Shown one piece after another: positions 9,480-16,934 of a stretch of DNA of 64,000 bases. The stretch lies in contig NZ_LR130584.1 of the NCBI RefSeq assembly GCF_900625025.1, positions 1-64,000 on the forward strand. The letters are read 5' to 3'. The notes beneath the pieces are model-generated. The model saw only the letters and a list, made by a program, of their open reading frames with translations. It searched no databases and was not told where the DNA came from. Numbering within the stretch: position 1 is the first letter of the stretch; each line of letters opens with the position of its first letter. The position numbers and the translations under genes were made by a program. The DNA is from Lachnoclostridium sp. Marseille-P6806. GTDB lineage: Bacteria > Bacillota > Clostridia > Lachnospirales > Lachnospiraceae.

Positions 9480-11840
9480 TTATTTTACTCTGCCGAAGCC
9501 GTAGAAATGCTCCCTCCAGTAAGGTGTGTTGATACTGACAAATCGAATCGGATCTCCTGCGTGTATCATCATTCCGTTCCCTGCGTAAATGCCGACATGA
9601 GAAATAGGGGAGCCGCTGTCGTAGGTGTTCTTAAAGAAGATAATATCTCCCGCCTTTGCTTCCGATGGAGATACGGGATTGCAGTAAGTTTTGTAAATCC
9701 CCCAAGCGGTTGTTCGTGGCATATTCTTGACACCCGAATGAGTAAAACTCCAGCACACAAAGGACGAACAGTCGAAGTTATTCGGCCCGTTCGCCCCAAA
9801 AACATATCTCTTTCCGATATGCTTTTCCGCTTCGTTAAACAATGCCTTAACTGTCGCATCATCAAAGGCAATTCCCGGATTTGAAAAGTCGGGATTGTCT
9901 ACAATCTCCGATAAATTTCCGTTTCCGCTTCCAAAGACAGTTTCCATATTTCCTTTAGACGCAAGCAAGGCTTCATAGTGAAGAACATTATCGGGATACT
10001 CTGCAAAGATTTCTCTTACAACACTGTCCATTTCTCTTTTCTTCAGCGTTACTATGAGCTTCTTATACTCATAGGCTTCTTCATGGCTTTCGGTATGCTC
10101 ATTGCCATCTTCATCGGTATATGTTTCCGTAACTGTCCTGTATCTGATTTCAATTTCTTCCCGATAAGATAAATCATACATCTTTGTAAAAAGGTCATTG
10201 ATAATGCTTTGAACTTCCTTTGAATCCTTAATTTCTCCACATCTTGAAGTGATATAGGATAAAAGTTCATGGGTGTTATGTCCGATTTCTCCCTCTTTAT
10301 TTACAATATACTCATCATAGCCGGGATAATTTCCCTCTACGGAATCTATCTCGTCCTGTAGTCCTTCCTCCAATCCCGAAAACTGCTGATTGATTTCATT
10401 TAGCACAGTTTGGTTGGAAAGATAGGTTGTGGTTAATACTCCGCTTGTAGAGTTTATCATTCCGGTCATAGATGTGCCTGCAAAGTTGGTAAAGAAAGTC
10501 AGTAAAATAATAAGACCTATGACAATCATCATAAGTCCCTTTGCTTTTCGTACAATCATTTCCTTTGAACTCTTTAAGGTGTTAATAACTCCTTCCTTAA
10601 TCCTGTCCCTAAACCTTGATTTATTCTGCTTTCTTATAGTATCTTTCATTTGCTTACGCTTTTGAAATCTCTTAAAGGTATCAACTTTCTTGTACTCATC
10701 CGTTTTCTTTAATTCCTCTTTGGCTTCCCGAAACTCAAGCTTTGATTTACGCTTTCGTATCTTGTAATCTTTTTGACTGAGGTTATAGCTTTTCTTAGCC
10801 TTTTTCTTATTGGCATAATTCTTTATTCCATGAAGCAGTTTTGAGTTTACATCTGCAATCTTTTCTCCTGCTTCCACTCCTTGGTTTTCATCACTGCCAT
10901 GGGAAAGATAATCCCTTACCGTTTCACTTCCTTTTGCAAGTCCTGATAGTGCGGATACTTTTGCAGACTTATTTTTCAATGCCTTTCTTTGCTCTTTGGA
11001 AAGCCTGTTCTTCTTTTCTTTGTCATAGGCAGTTTCTTTTCCGGTATTCTTGCTTTCAGCCTTATCTTTAGCATTTTCTTCTTTTGAGGTCTTCTCCTTA
11101 CTTCTTGTATAGAGCTTATCCGAATAGTTTTTCTTCTTATACTTTTCCTTTTGAGCCTCGTGCTTTTTTGAATATTTTTCTGTCATATCCTTTTTTATAT
11201 GAAGATTATCTTCCACATCATAAGTTGACTCAAAATAGTCGCTGTCCCTAAAGTCATTGTCATATCTGTCGATGATACCGTCATTATCAAGGTCTTTGCC
11301 TAAAGGATCGTAGATTTCTTCGCTTTGATTATATGGATATACTCCATCAGTCCTTAATTCTTTTCTAAGCTTTTCAGCCATTTTCCTTTTCTTTAAAAGA
11401 TTGGCTTTTCCTTTATCAAAGGCAGGTTCACTATCTCTCCCGATATTTTCTGATATTGAATTTGTAATGCTATCTTCTTTGCCATTTTCATCAAACTTCT
11501 TAAAGCTTTCATTCTCATAATCTCCAATAGGACTGCCTTGTATTTTGTCCTTATTCTCTTTTAATGCAGACATATTTTCATTATCAGCTATGTTTTTAGT
11601 ATACTTTGCATTTTTCTTGGAACTTCCCTGTATAAGCTCATTCTCAGAATTTCGTTTGCTTATCTTTTCATGTATCTTATGTTGAAACCTGTCTTTGTCA
11701 TGGATAATTTTTCCTCTGTAATCATCACCATGTTTTAGCTTGCTGCTTTCATCAATATCAGTATTATCTTTACCTAAAAGCCTTGCTTCTTCTTTTATCT
11801 TCTGCCTCTCTGCAAAATCTTTTTTCACCTTTTTACTCAT
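9480..11840 (-). CDS. CD1108-family conjugation protein with C-terminal NlpC/P60 peptidase
   Basis: The protein has 786 residues. About 430 highly charged, lysine-rich residues come first. One transmembrane segment (LMMIVIGLIILLTFFTNFAG) follows near residue 440, then an extracellular domain. The last ~130 residues are a NlpC/P60 (C40) peptidoglycan hydrolase with the catalytic cysteine in NNFDCSSFVCWSF and the histidine in SHVGIYAGNG. It corresponds to the VirB1/VirB8-like wall-opening component of Gram-positive conjugation systems and probably cuts peptide stems where the mating channel crosses the wall. It begins four bases after the VirB4 gene, as in related elements. Confidence 0.9.
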   Translation of the reverse strand: MSKKVKKDFAERQKIKEEARLLGKDNTDIDESSKLKHGDDYRGKIIHDKDRFQHKIHEKISKRNSENELIQGSSKKNAKYTKNIADNENMSALKENKDKIQGSPIGDYENESFKKFDENGKEDSITNSISENIGRDSEPAFDKGKANLLKKRKMAEKLRKELRTDGVYPYNQSEEIYDPLGKDLDNDGIIDRYDNDFRDSDYFESTYDVEDNLHIKKDMTEKYSKKHEAQKEKYKKKNYSDKLYTRSKEKTSKEENAKDKAESKNTGKETAYDKEKKNRLSKEQRKALKNKSAKVSALSGLAKGSETVRDYLSHGSDENQGVEAGEKIADVNSKLLHGIKNYANKKKAKKSYNLSQKDYKIRKRKSKLEFREAKEELKKTDEYKKVDTFKRFQKRKQMKDTIRKQNKSRFRDRIKEGVINTLKSSKEMIVRKAKGLMMIVIGLIILLTFFTNFAGTSMTGMINSTSGVLTTTYLSNQTVLNEINQQFSGLEEGLQDEIDSVEGNYPGYDEYIVNKEGEIGHNTHELLSYITSRCGEIKDSKEVQSIINDLFTKMYDLSYREEIEIRYRTVTETYTDEDGNEHTESHEEAYEYKKLIVTLKKREMDSVVREIFAEYPDNVLHYEALLASKGNMETVFGSGNGNLSEIVDNPDFSNPGIAFDDATVKALFNEAEKHIGKRYVFGANGPNNFDCSSFVCWSFTHSGVKNMPRTTAWGIYKTYCNPVSPSEAKAGDIIFFKNTYDSGSPISHVGIYAGNGMMIHAGDPIRFVSINTPYWREHFYGFGRVK

Positions 11841-11844
11841 AAGC

Positions 11845-14271
11845 CTACCTCACTTCTTCGGGTTTTGTTGTCATCTTCTTATATAAAATGGTGTCTTTTG
11901 GGAACTTGTCGATAAATGGAACTATGGTATTTCCAAAGAACAGCAGTCCCTCACCCTCATTGGAGTTGGTAACATATTTAAGCTGTGGTTTGGAGATTTT
12001 CAGTTTTCTTGCAAGTATTTCTCTATCTCCCGAAGCCTGATTGAGCATTAAGACAAAGTCCGTATTATCAAAGATGTTTTCTATCTCCTTACTCATGAGT
12101 AAGTCTTTGACATTTTGCGTGATACCTGTCGGGATACCTCCCCATTTACGAAATCTTTTCCATATTTCAACGGAATATGATGCAGTCTGCTCATCTTTTA
12201 AAAGCAGGTGGAACTCGTCTATATAGTATCTTGTTGCCTTATTTCCTCTATTTAAAGACACCTTATTCCACACCTGATCCTGTATCACAAGCATGCCTAT
12301 TTTCTTTAACTGACTTCCAAGCTCTTTGATGTCAAAACAAAGCAGTTTCTTATTCAAATCCACATTTGACTGATGGTTAAATACATTAAGAGAGCCTGTT
12401 ACATAAATCTCCATCTCAGTTGCCAGTTTCTTACCGACTTTTTCTTCCTGATTTTTAAGCATATCGTATAAATCCTGAAGTATCGGCATATTTTCTTTTA
12501 TAGGGTTGTCAAAATAATTCTCATAAATCTTAGGCAAGCACCTGTCTATTACAGACTTTTCTTCCGCTGTAAGTCCGCTACCGCCAACTACAAGTTCAAG
12601 CATACTCATTATGAAGTTTGCCTTGTCTTTAAGCGGTGCGTCCCCATCTCCGTAGTTCATATTTATATCAAGAGGATTGAGGTAGTCCTTTGACTTACTG
12701 CTGACTTTAATGACTTCCCCGTCAAACTGTCTTACAAGATTCCCGTACTCTCCTTCGGGATCGCAGATAATGACATCATCATCAGTTACAATAATTGCAT
12801 TAGCCATTTCTCTTTTCGCTGAAAATGACTTACCGCTACCCGGTGTACCAAGTATCAAACCGTTCGGATTTTTGAGCCTTTTCCTGTCTGCCATAATTAG
12901 GTTATGACTGAGGGCATTTAATCCGTAATACAAACTGTTGCTTGAGTTGATGAAAAGTTCTTCCGTTGTAAAGGGCATAAAGACTGCCGTAGATGAGGAA
13001 GTAAGTCCTCTGTTAATCTCAAGCTTATTTACTCCAAGAGGAAGTACACTTACAAGTCCCTGTTCCTGTGTGTGGTCAAGCCTTTTTATCTTACAGTTAT
13101 GCTTATTGGCAATGGAGCTTATCTGTGCAATAGAGTTTTCAAGTTTTTGTATTGTCCTTGCAAAATTCATAAAGACAATGGTTACAACAAACATTCTCTC
13201 ATCTCTTGTCTGCAAGTCTTTTAACAGGCTTTTTACATCTTCCCCATAGGTGATTAAGTCTGACGGTAAGATGTCCATATCATAACCCGATCTTACCGCC
13301 TTCTTATTTTCCTCAATTCGCATCTTATCAATATCGGTATTTTTCCTTTTTACCATCTTAATGGCTTCGCTCTGTTCTATCGCCCTGATATGAAACGAGA
13401 TATTGATGTTATCATCAATATCTAAAAACTCTGAAAGCATACGGTCTGAAAGCTCACTTGCAAGGATTTGAAAATGGCTTGTTGCTCCGATGAATTTACC
13501 GAACTTAAAATATCTGCTTGGTGTAAAGTTAAACTCATCAGGTGTAATATATGTCTTTGTACTTTCTTTTCTTTGCAAGTCCTTATATGAAAAGTAAAAT
13601 GTCCTACTTGGATTTAATATATCGTGAAGAATCTTTAACCTTTCTTCGCCGGTAAGGCTTTCCGCCCTTACTCCCATATTTTTAAGATTGGATAAGATGT
13701 CTATCTCCAGTCTTTCCAATTTTGAGATTGCCTGTTCCATATTGTCCGCCTCTACTGTAAATGTTACATACTTTGATTTTTTCAGTCCGTTATTTCCCTT
13801 TACTATCTGGCTTTTTAGCATTTCTCTAAACTCTAATCGTATATCGTCAAAGCCGTCCTTTTTATCCGGTATTTGTATTGCCGATTGCATTTCTTCATTT
13901 CTTCCAAGCTGATTGATATATGAAAGCTCGATACTTACACTCGGATCAAAGGAGTTTAGAAAGTTTGCAAACTGGTTAAAAATCAAGTCCCTATCTTCAT
14001 CTAAGGCAAGCTGGTAGTTAATGTCCTCAAAGACGATACTTTTATTAAAGTGCCTTTCATCTGTTTGGCATATACCGCTTTTTACCATTCTAAGATAGGG
14101 AAGGGTATCTTCTACGGTATAGCGTTTTTGCTCTTTCTTAAAGATAAGGTCAAGTAGGCTTCCATCTTTTTTAATCTTTCCCTTATTTTGCTTTAAGTCC
14201 TTTTTTTGACTTTTCAGTGCCTTTTTGTTTCTTTCTAACTTTATCTGCTGAATTTTTCTTTTGCTGTTCAA
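11845..14271 (-). CDS. VirB4-like conjugation ATPase
   Basis: The protein has 808 residues. The N terminus is lysine-rich, followed by a VirB4/TraE-type domain and a C-terminal ATPase with Walker A (GTPGSGKS, near residue 475) and the DPEGEY segment soon after. It energises the type IV secretion channel from the cytoplasmic face of the membrane. The start is a TTG preceded by AAGGAGG at six bases. This makes the gene overlap the end of the prgI gene by 89 bases; both proteins are lysine-rich in the overlap, so both frames tolerate it. Confidence 0.92.
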   Translation of the reverse strand: MNSKRKIQQIKLERNKKALKSQKKDLKQNKGKIKKDGSLLDLIFKKEQKRYTVEDTLPYLRMVKSGICQTDERHFNKSIVFEDINYQLALDEDRDLIFNQFANFLNSFDPSVSIELSYINQLGRNEEMQSAIQIPDKKDGFDDIRLEFREMLKSQIVKGNNGLKKSKYVTFTVEADNMEQAISKLERLEIDILSNLKNMGVRAESLTGEERLKILHDILNPSRTFYFSYKDLQRKESTKTYITPDEFNFTPSRYFKFGKFIGATSHFQILASELSDRMLSEFLDIDDNINISFHIRAIEQSEAIKMVKRKNTDIDKMRIEENKKAVRSGYDMDILPSDLITYGEDVKSLLKDLQTRDERMFVVTIVFMNFARTIQKLENSIAQISSIANKHNCKIKRLDHTQEQGLVSVLPLGVNKLEINRGLTSSSTAVFMPFTTEELFINSSNSLYYGLNALSHNLIMADRKRLKNPNGLILGTPGSGKSFSAKREMANAIIVTDDDVIICDPEGEYGNLVRQFDGEVIKVSSKSKDYLNPLDINMNYGDGDAPLKDKANFIMSMLELVVGGSGLTAEEKSVIDRCLPKIYENYFDNPIKENMPILQDLYDMLKNQEEKVGKKLATEMEIYVTGSLNVFNHQSNVDLNKKLLCFDIKELGSQLKKIGMLVIQDQVWNKVSLNRGNKATRYYIDEFHLLLKDEQTASYSVEIWKRFRKWGGIPTGITQNVKDLLMSKEIENIFDNTDFVLMLNQASGDREILARKLKISKPQLKYVTNSNEGEGLLFFGNTIVPFIDKFPKDTILYKKMTTKPEEVR

Positions 14272-14572
14272 GGTAAACCTCCTTTCTCACACGCTTCATC
14301 GGTTGGTAAAACTTGTGCAAATAGATATGCTTAAAATACTTTTCAAAGGGCAGTCCGTCTTTTTCAAAAAGAGTTGCGAAAAATATAGGAAGCGTTGATA
14401 CGATAAGAAGTATGACCGCTATATCATTTGGTACAAATTTCCTTGTAAAGATATATACGAGGATTCCTATAAGTCCTGCAACGCTGAATCCTATGAGCTG
14501 TCTTTTGGTAAGATTAAAAGCAACTTTTGTTTTAACTTTATTTAAATCTTTTGGAATTGGTACATACGCCAT
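14183..14572 (-). CDS. PrgI-family (VirB3-like) membrane protein
   Basis: This 129-residue protein starts with the family signature (MAYVPIPKDLNKVKTKVAFNLTKRQL). Two close transmembrane segments follow at about residues 27-70, then a basic cytoplasmic tail. PrgI proteins are the VirB3-like inner-membrane partners of VirB4 in Gram-positive conjugation. The tail-coding region overlaps the 5' end of the VirB4 gene by 89 bases. The gene follows a small membrane-protein gene by three bases, within the same operon. Confidence 0.88.
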   Translation of the reverse strand: MAYVPIPKDLNKVKTKVAFNLTKRQLIGFSVAGLIGILVYIFTRKFVPNDIAVILLIVSTLPIFFATLFEKDGLPFEKYFKHIYLHKFYQPMKRVRKEVYLEQQKKNSADKVRKKQKGTEKSKKGLKAK

Positions 14573-14575
14573 AAG

Positions 14576-14845
14576 CTACCTCCCATCTTCCTTTATTCTC
14601 AAAAGTTCCTCTATATGCCCATATACGCTTGAAACTTCGTCCCTTACTTCTTCGATTTCTCTTTCCATCTCATTATTTTTCTCACTTTGAAACATCAAAA
14701 TGGAATTGCTGTCTCTTTTGACAGTATCAATCTTTTTCTCCAGTCTGCTTAGTTTTCTCCTGTTTAGTGCAGTAAAAGCTACTGCAAATCCTGCAAGTAA
14801 AACTTCCACAGCTAAAAAGAGTCTTTCTTTATTTTCTGTTTTCAT
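14576..14845 (-). CDS. Small membrane-anchored coiled-coil protein of the conjugation operon
   Basis: The 89-residue protein has one N-terminal transmembrane segment (RLFLAVEVLLAGFAVAFTALN). A charged coiled-coil-like helix follows (KLSRLEKKIDTVKRDSN ... EREIEEVRDEVSSVYGHIEELL). It has a clear ribosome site and sits tightly between the VirB6-like and PrgI genes. I do not recognise a named family. Position and shape suggest an accessory of the mating-pair complex. Confidence 0.65.
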   Translation of the reverse strand: MKTENKERLFLAVEVLLAGFAVAFTALNRRKLSRLEKKIDTVKRDSNSILMFQSEKNNEMEREIEEVRDEVSSVYGHIEELLRIKEDGR

Positions 14846-14855
14846 CTTTTCCTCC

Positions 14856-15719
14856 TTAATGCGAGTTCATCACGCTTTTTGCAAGCGTTCCGCTCTTTAA
14901 CATCATCAGTCCCAGTAATACGGCATATCCGAGTACCATAAATATACTCGTGTGTATGTCCGTAAAGTTTATCGTTTTAACCAATACTGCATAAATTCCA
15001 AGACAAACCATTAGAATCAATCCCTGAAGCCCTAAAGCAAACAGTCCTTTGATGTAGTTTGTTCCTATCTGCCCCCATTCTTTGTTTCCCATCGTCGCAA
15101 AAGGAATGGCTGAAACAGATGAGTACACATAGATTTCAAACATTCTTCCATAAACTACAAGCATAATCACGATGGATATTGCCTGTATTGCAACTTTTAC
15201 AAGTGAGATTTCAAACAGAATCATTAAAAGCTCACCCAGTCCTTTATCCTTTAGGGCATCCACCATCTGAACAATCTGATCTCCGGAAACGGTGGCAGAG
15301 GTGTTGATTACCCCTGCCGCCTTGTTTACCATACTTTGTGCAACATCAAAAACCGCCATTGAAAACTCAAAGGCATGAGATACTAACCATACAGCAATCC
15401 ACATCTTGATGATGTATTTGAAAAACTCAAAGGTATCCGTATCGTGCATATTGTTCTTTTGCATGACCATATTGATAAGCTCGATACAAAGGACTGCCGT
15501 TATGATTAGCCCTGCTATGGGAATAATAACGGAGTCATTAATATTTTTAATAAATCTGAATACTTCTCCGTTCCACCCCATAGGTGTCTTTCCTACATCT
15601 GCTGCAACGCTGTTTACCTGATTGTTTATGTCAAGAAACATGGACTCTAAGTTTGCCTTGATACCTCCGAGCAGAAGTTCTCTGAAAAATTCTTCTATCT
15701 TATCGAAAATACCAAACAT
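14856..15719 (-). CDS. VirB6/TrbL-like polytopic membrane protein
   Basis: The protein has 287 residues. An amphipathic N-terminal region (FDKIEEFFRELLLGGIKANLE) is followed by about six hydrophobic segments, at roughly 60-80, 105-125, 160-200, 205-220, 225-250 and 260-280. This is the layout of the VirB6-like channel subunit in Tn1549-type elements. It probably forms part of the inner-membrane DNA translocation pore. It sits ten bases downstream of the Maff2 gene and ahead of PrgI and VirB4. Confidence 0.82.
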   Translation of the reverse strand: MFGIFDKIEEFFRELLLGGIKANLESMFLDINNQVNSVAADVGKTPMGWNGEVFRFIKNINDSVIIPIAGLIITAVLCIELINMVMQKNNMHDTDTFEFFKYIIKMWIAVWLVSHAFEFSMAVFDVAQSMVNKAAGVINTSATVSGDQIVQMVDALKDKGLGELLMILFEISLVKVAIQAISIVIMLVVYGRMFEIYVYSSVSAIPFATMGNKEWGQIGTNYIKGLFALGLQGLILMVCLGIYAVLVKTINFTDIHTSIFMVLGYAVLLGLMMLKSGTLAKSVMNSH

Positions 15720-15729
15720 AGATTTCTCC

Positions 15730-15945
15730 TTACTTCAAAAGATTTGCAAGTAGCGGAATAAGCTTTAAGCCGATAAGGACAATACCTCCTCCAGCCATAA
15801 GCTGCTTTATACCCTGTGATTTTGCTCCGGGATTGTCATTACCGTACCCTTCCATCAGGTTGATAACTCCCCATGCACCAAGTCCTGCACCTACCGCCAT
15901 AACTAATATTTTTAATACATCTACCGCCTGTGTAAAAAATTCCAT
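15730..15945 (-). CDS. Maff2-family small membrane protein
   Basis: The 71-residue protein (MEFFTQAVDVLKILVMAVGAG...) has two hydrophobic helices joined by a polar glycine-rich loop (NLMEGYGNDNPGAKSQGIKQLM). This is the hallmark of the Maff2/VirB2-like pilin-type proteins of these elements. The ATG at 15945 is chosen over an upstream one at 15978 because GGGAGG lies nine bases before it and the family begins with MEFF. It starts two bases after the ssb stop. Confidence 0.85.
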   Translation of the reverse strand: MEFFTQAVDVLKILVMAVGAGLGAWGVINLMEGYGNDNPGAKSQGIKQLMAGGGIVLIGLKLIPLLANLLK

Positions 15946-15946
15946 T

Positions 15947-16258
15947 TTATTCTTCCTCCCTATTTTCTTTCTTCTCAATTTTGTTGTATGACTTTACTAC
16001 AAAGTTTTTATAAGTCTTACCGTCTTTTTCACGCTCTTTGAAATATCCAAAGATATGAATGAGATCGCCTTTTTCAAAGTCTTTTGCCACTTCCGTTTTC
16101 TCTCCATAAGCTGCACAGTTGATATATTCCTTGCCTTTCCCGTACTTCTTCACAAGTGCAAAATTAACGACTTCTACCGTTTCTCCGTCTTTTTCAAAAC
16201 TTGAGAAAGTAGGCTCTGCAACCAAGTTGGCGTTGATGTTCATCATTTCCTGCTTCAT
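15947..16258 (-). CDS. ssb: Single-stranded DNA-binding protein
   Basis: This 103-residue OB-fold protein contains the usual SSB segments: NINANLVAEPTF, VEVVNFALVKKYG, INCAAYGEKTEVAKDF, KGDLIHIFGYFKEREKDGKTYKNFVV. It is shorter than chromosomal SSB and lacks the acidic C-terminal tip, as is common for element-encoded versions. It should protect transferred single strands. The gene stands behind an attenuator-like leader (16288-16396) and heads the Maff2-VirB6-VirB4 operon. Confidence 0.88.
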   Translation of the reverse strand: MKQEMMNINANLVAEPTFSSFEKDGETVEVVNFALVKKYGKGKEYINCAAYGEKTEVAKDFEKGDLIHIFGYFKEREKDGKTYKNFVVKSYNKIEKKENREEE

Positions 16259-16287
16259 GTTTTTAATTTCTCCTTTTCATTTCAAAT

Positions 16288-16324
16288 AAAAAAAGCGACT
16301 GAAAGTTTAAGTTTTCAATCGCTT
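16288..16324 (-). terminator. Intrinsic terminator or attenuator upstream of ssb
   Basis: On the minus strand AAGCGATTGAAA pairs with TTTCAGTCGCTT around an ACTTAAAC loop and is followed by a run of seven T. It ends about 30 bases before the ssb start with no obvious promoter in between, so it probably acts as a conditional attenuator. Confidence 0.7.
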
Positions 16325-16354
16325 CATAACCTCGATATTAAATTTTTCTGTCCA

Positions 16355-16381
16355 TTAAGTGGGACTTCTTATCCTTATCAT
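16355..16381 (-). CDS. Eight-codon leader peptide ahead of the ssb attenuator
   Basis: AGGAGGCAAG precedes ATG and a frame encoding MIRIRSPT, ending at TAA about 30 bases before the terminator stem. A second mini-frame (MKRLKT), with GAGG upstream, runs into the stem itself. Short translated leaders followed by a terminator resemble the translation-sensitive attenuators known from Tn916-type elements. No homology was checked; the call rests on the ribosome site and geometry. Confidence 0.45.
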   Translation of the reverse strand: MIRIRSPT

Positions 16382-16405
16382 CTTGCCTCCTGATTTTCTG
16401 AGTAT

Positions 16406-16441
16406 GAAAAAAGCAGCAAATCTATTTTTAGACTTACTGCT
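16406..16441 (-). terminator. Intrinsic terminator of the 145-aa gene
   Basis: AAGCAGTAAGTCTA pairs with TAGATTTGCTGCTT around an AAAA loop and is followed by a T-run on the minus strand. The stem starts within the last codons and stop codon of the upstream gene. Confidence 0.75.
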
Positions 16442-16871
16442 TATCATCACTGCTGTTTACTTGTTTTTCTTCTTTTATCTTTTCTATCTTCTTCGTGTCT
16501 ACAAAGTGAGTAGCATACCATTTTTCAATATCTTCAGAATCACTTTTGCTAAACCGTAGTTTAATAACCGGCTTTTTCCCTTGCCCGTTCTTTTTCTTAA
16601 TCGCCCATTTCTTATATACACAAAACGACGGTTTTAGATTTCCTTTCTTTGCATATACCCTCATTTCATGCAGTATTGTAGACAATTTTTTAAGATTGAC
16701 CTTGCATACTTTTTCCAAATACAAAACTTTTCCATTTCTCCAAAGTTCATAGTCGGTCTTTGAAAGTATTTCCAAATCCATAAGCACATCTACTGCTGTT
16801 GCATATCCTTTTCTTTTTAATTGGTGATACATAGATGAATGAACTTTTCCTATCAGTTCTTTATCGTTCAA
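16434..16871 (-). CDS. Unrecognised basic protein of the conjugative element
   Basis: This 145-residue basic protein has no domain I can name. The N-terminal half (KVHSSMYHQLKRKGYATAVDVLMDLEILSKTDYELWRNGKVLYLEKVC) looks like a helical DNA- or protein-binding module. The C-terminal half contains an aromatic segment (DSEDIEKWYATHF). The start is TTG with GGAGG eight bases upstream. The gene has its own extended -10 promoter (16905-16913) and its own terminator, so it is a monocistronic unit between virD4 and ssb, unlike its operonic neighbours. A regulatory role is plausible but unproven. Confidence 0.68.
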   Translation of the reverse strand: MNDKELIGKVHSSMYHQLKRKGYATAVDVLMDLEILSKTDYELWRNGKVLYLEKVCKVNLKKLSTILHEMRVYAKKGNLKPSFCVYKKWAIKKKNGQGKKPVIKLRFSKSDSEDIEKWYATHFVDTKKIEKIKEEKQVNSSDDKQ

Positions 16872-16904
16872 TAATGTTTCCTCCTTGTGTATTTCTCTTT
16901 GATT

Positions 16905-16913
16905 ATTATACCA
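16905..16913 (-). promoter_or_regulatory. Extended -10 promoter of the 145-aa gene
   Basis: TGGTATAAT on the minus strand matches the TGNTATAAT extended -10 consensus. It lies 34 bases before the TTG start. No good -35 hexamer is present, as is usual for extended -10 promoters. Confidence 0.6.
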
Positions 16914-16934
16914 AATGCAAATAATATCTAACAG

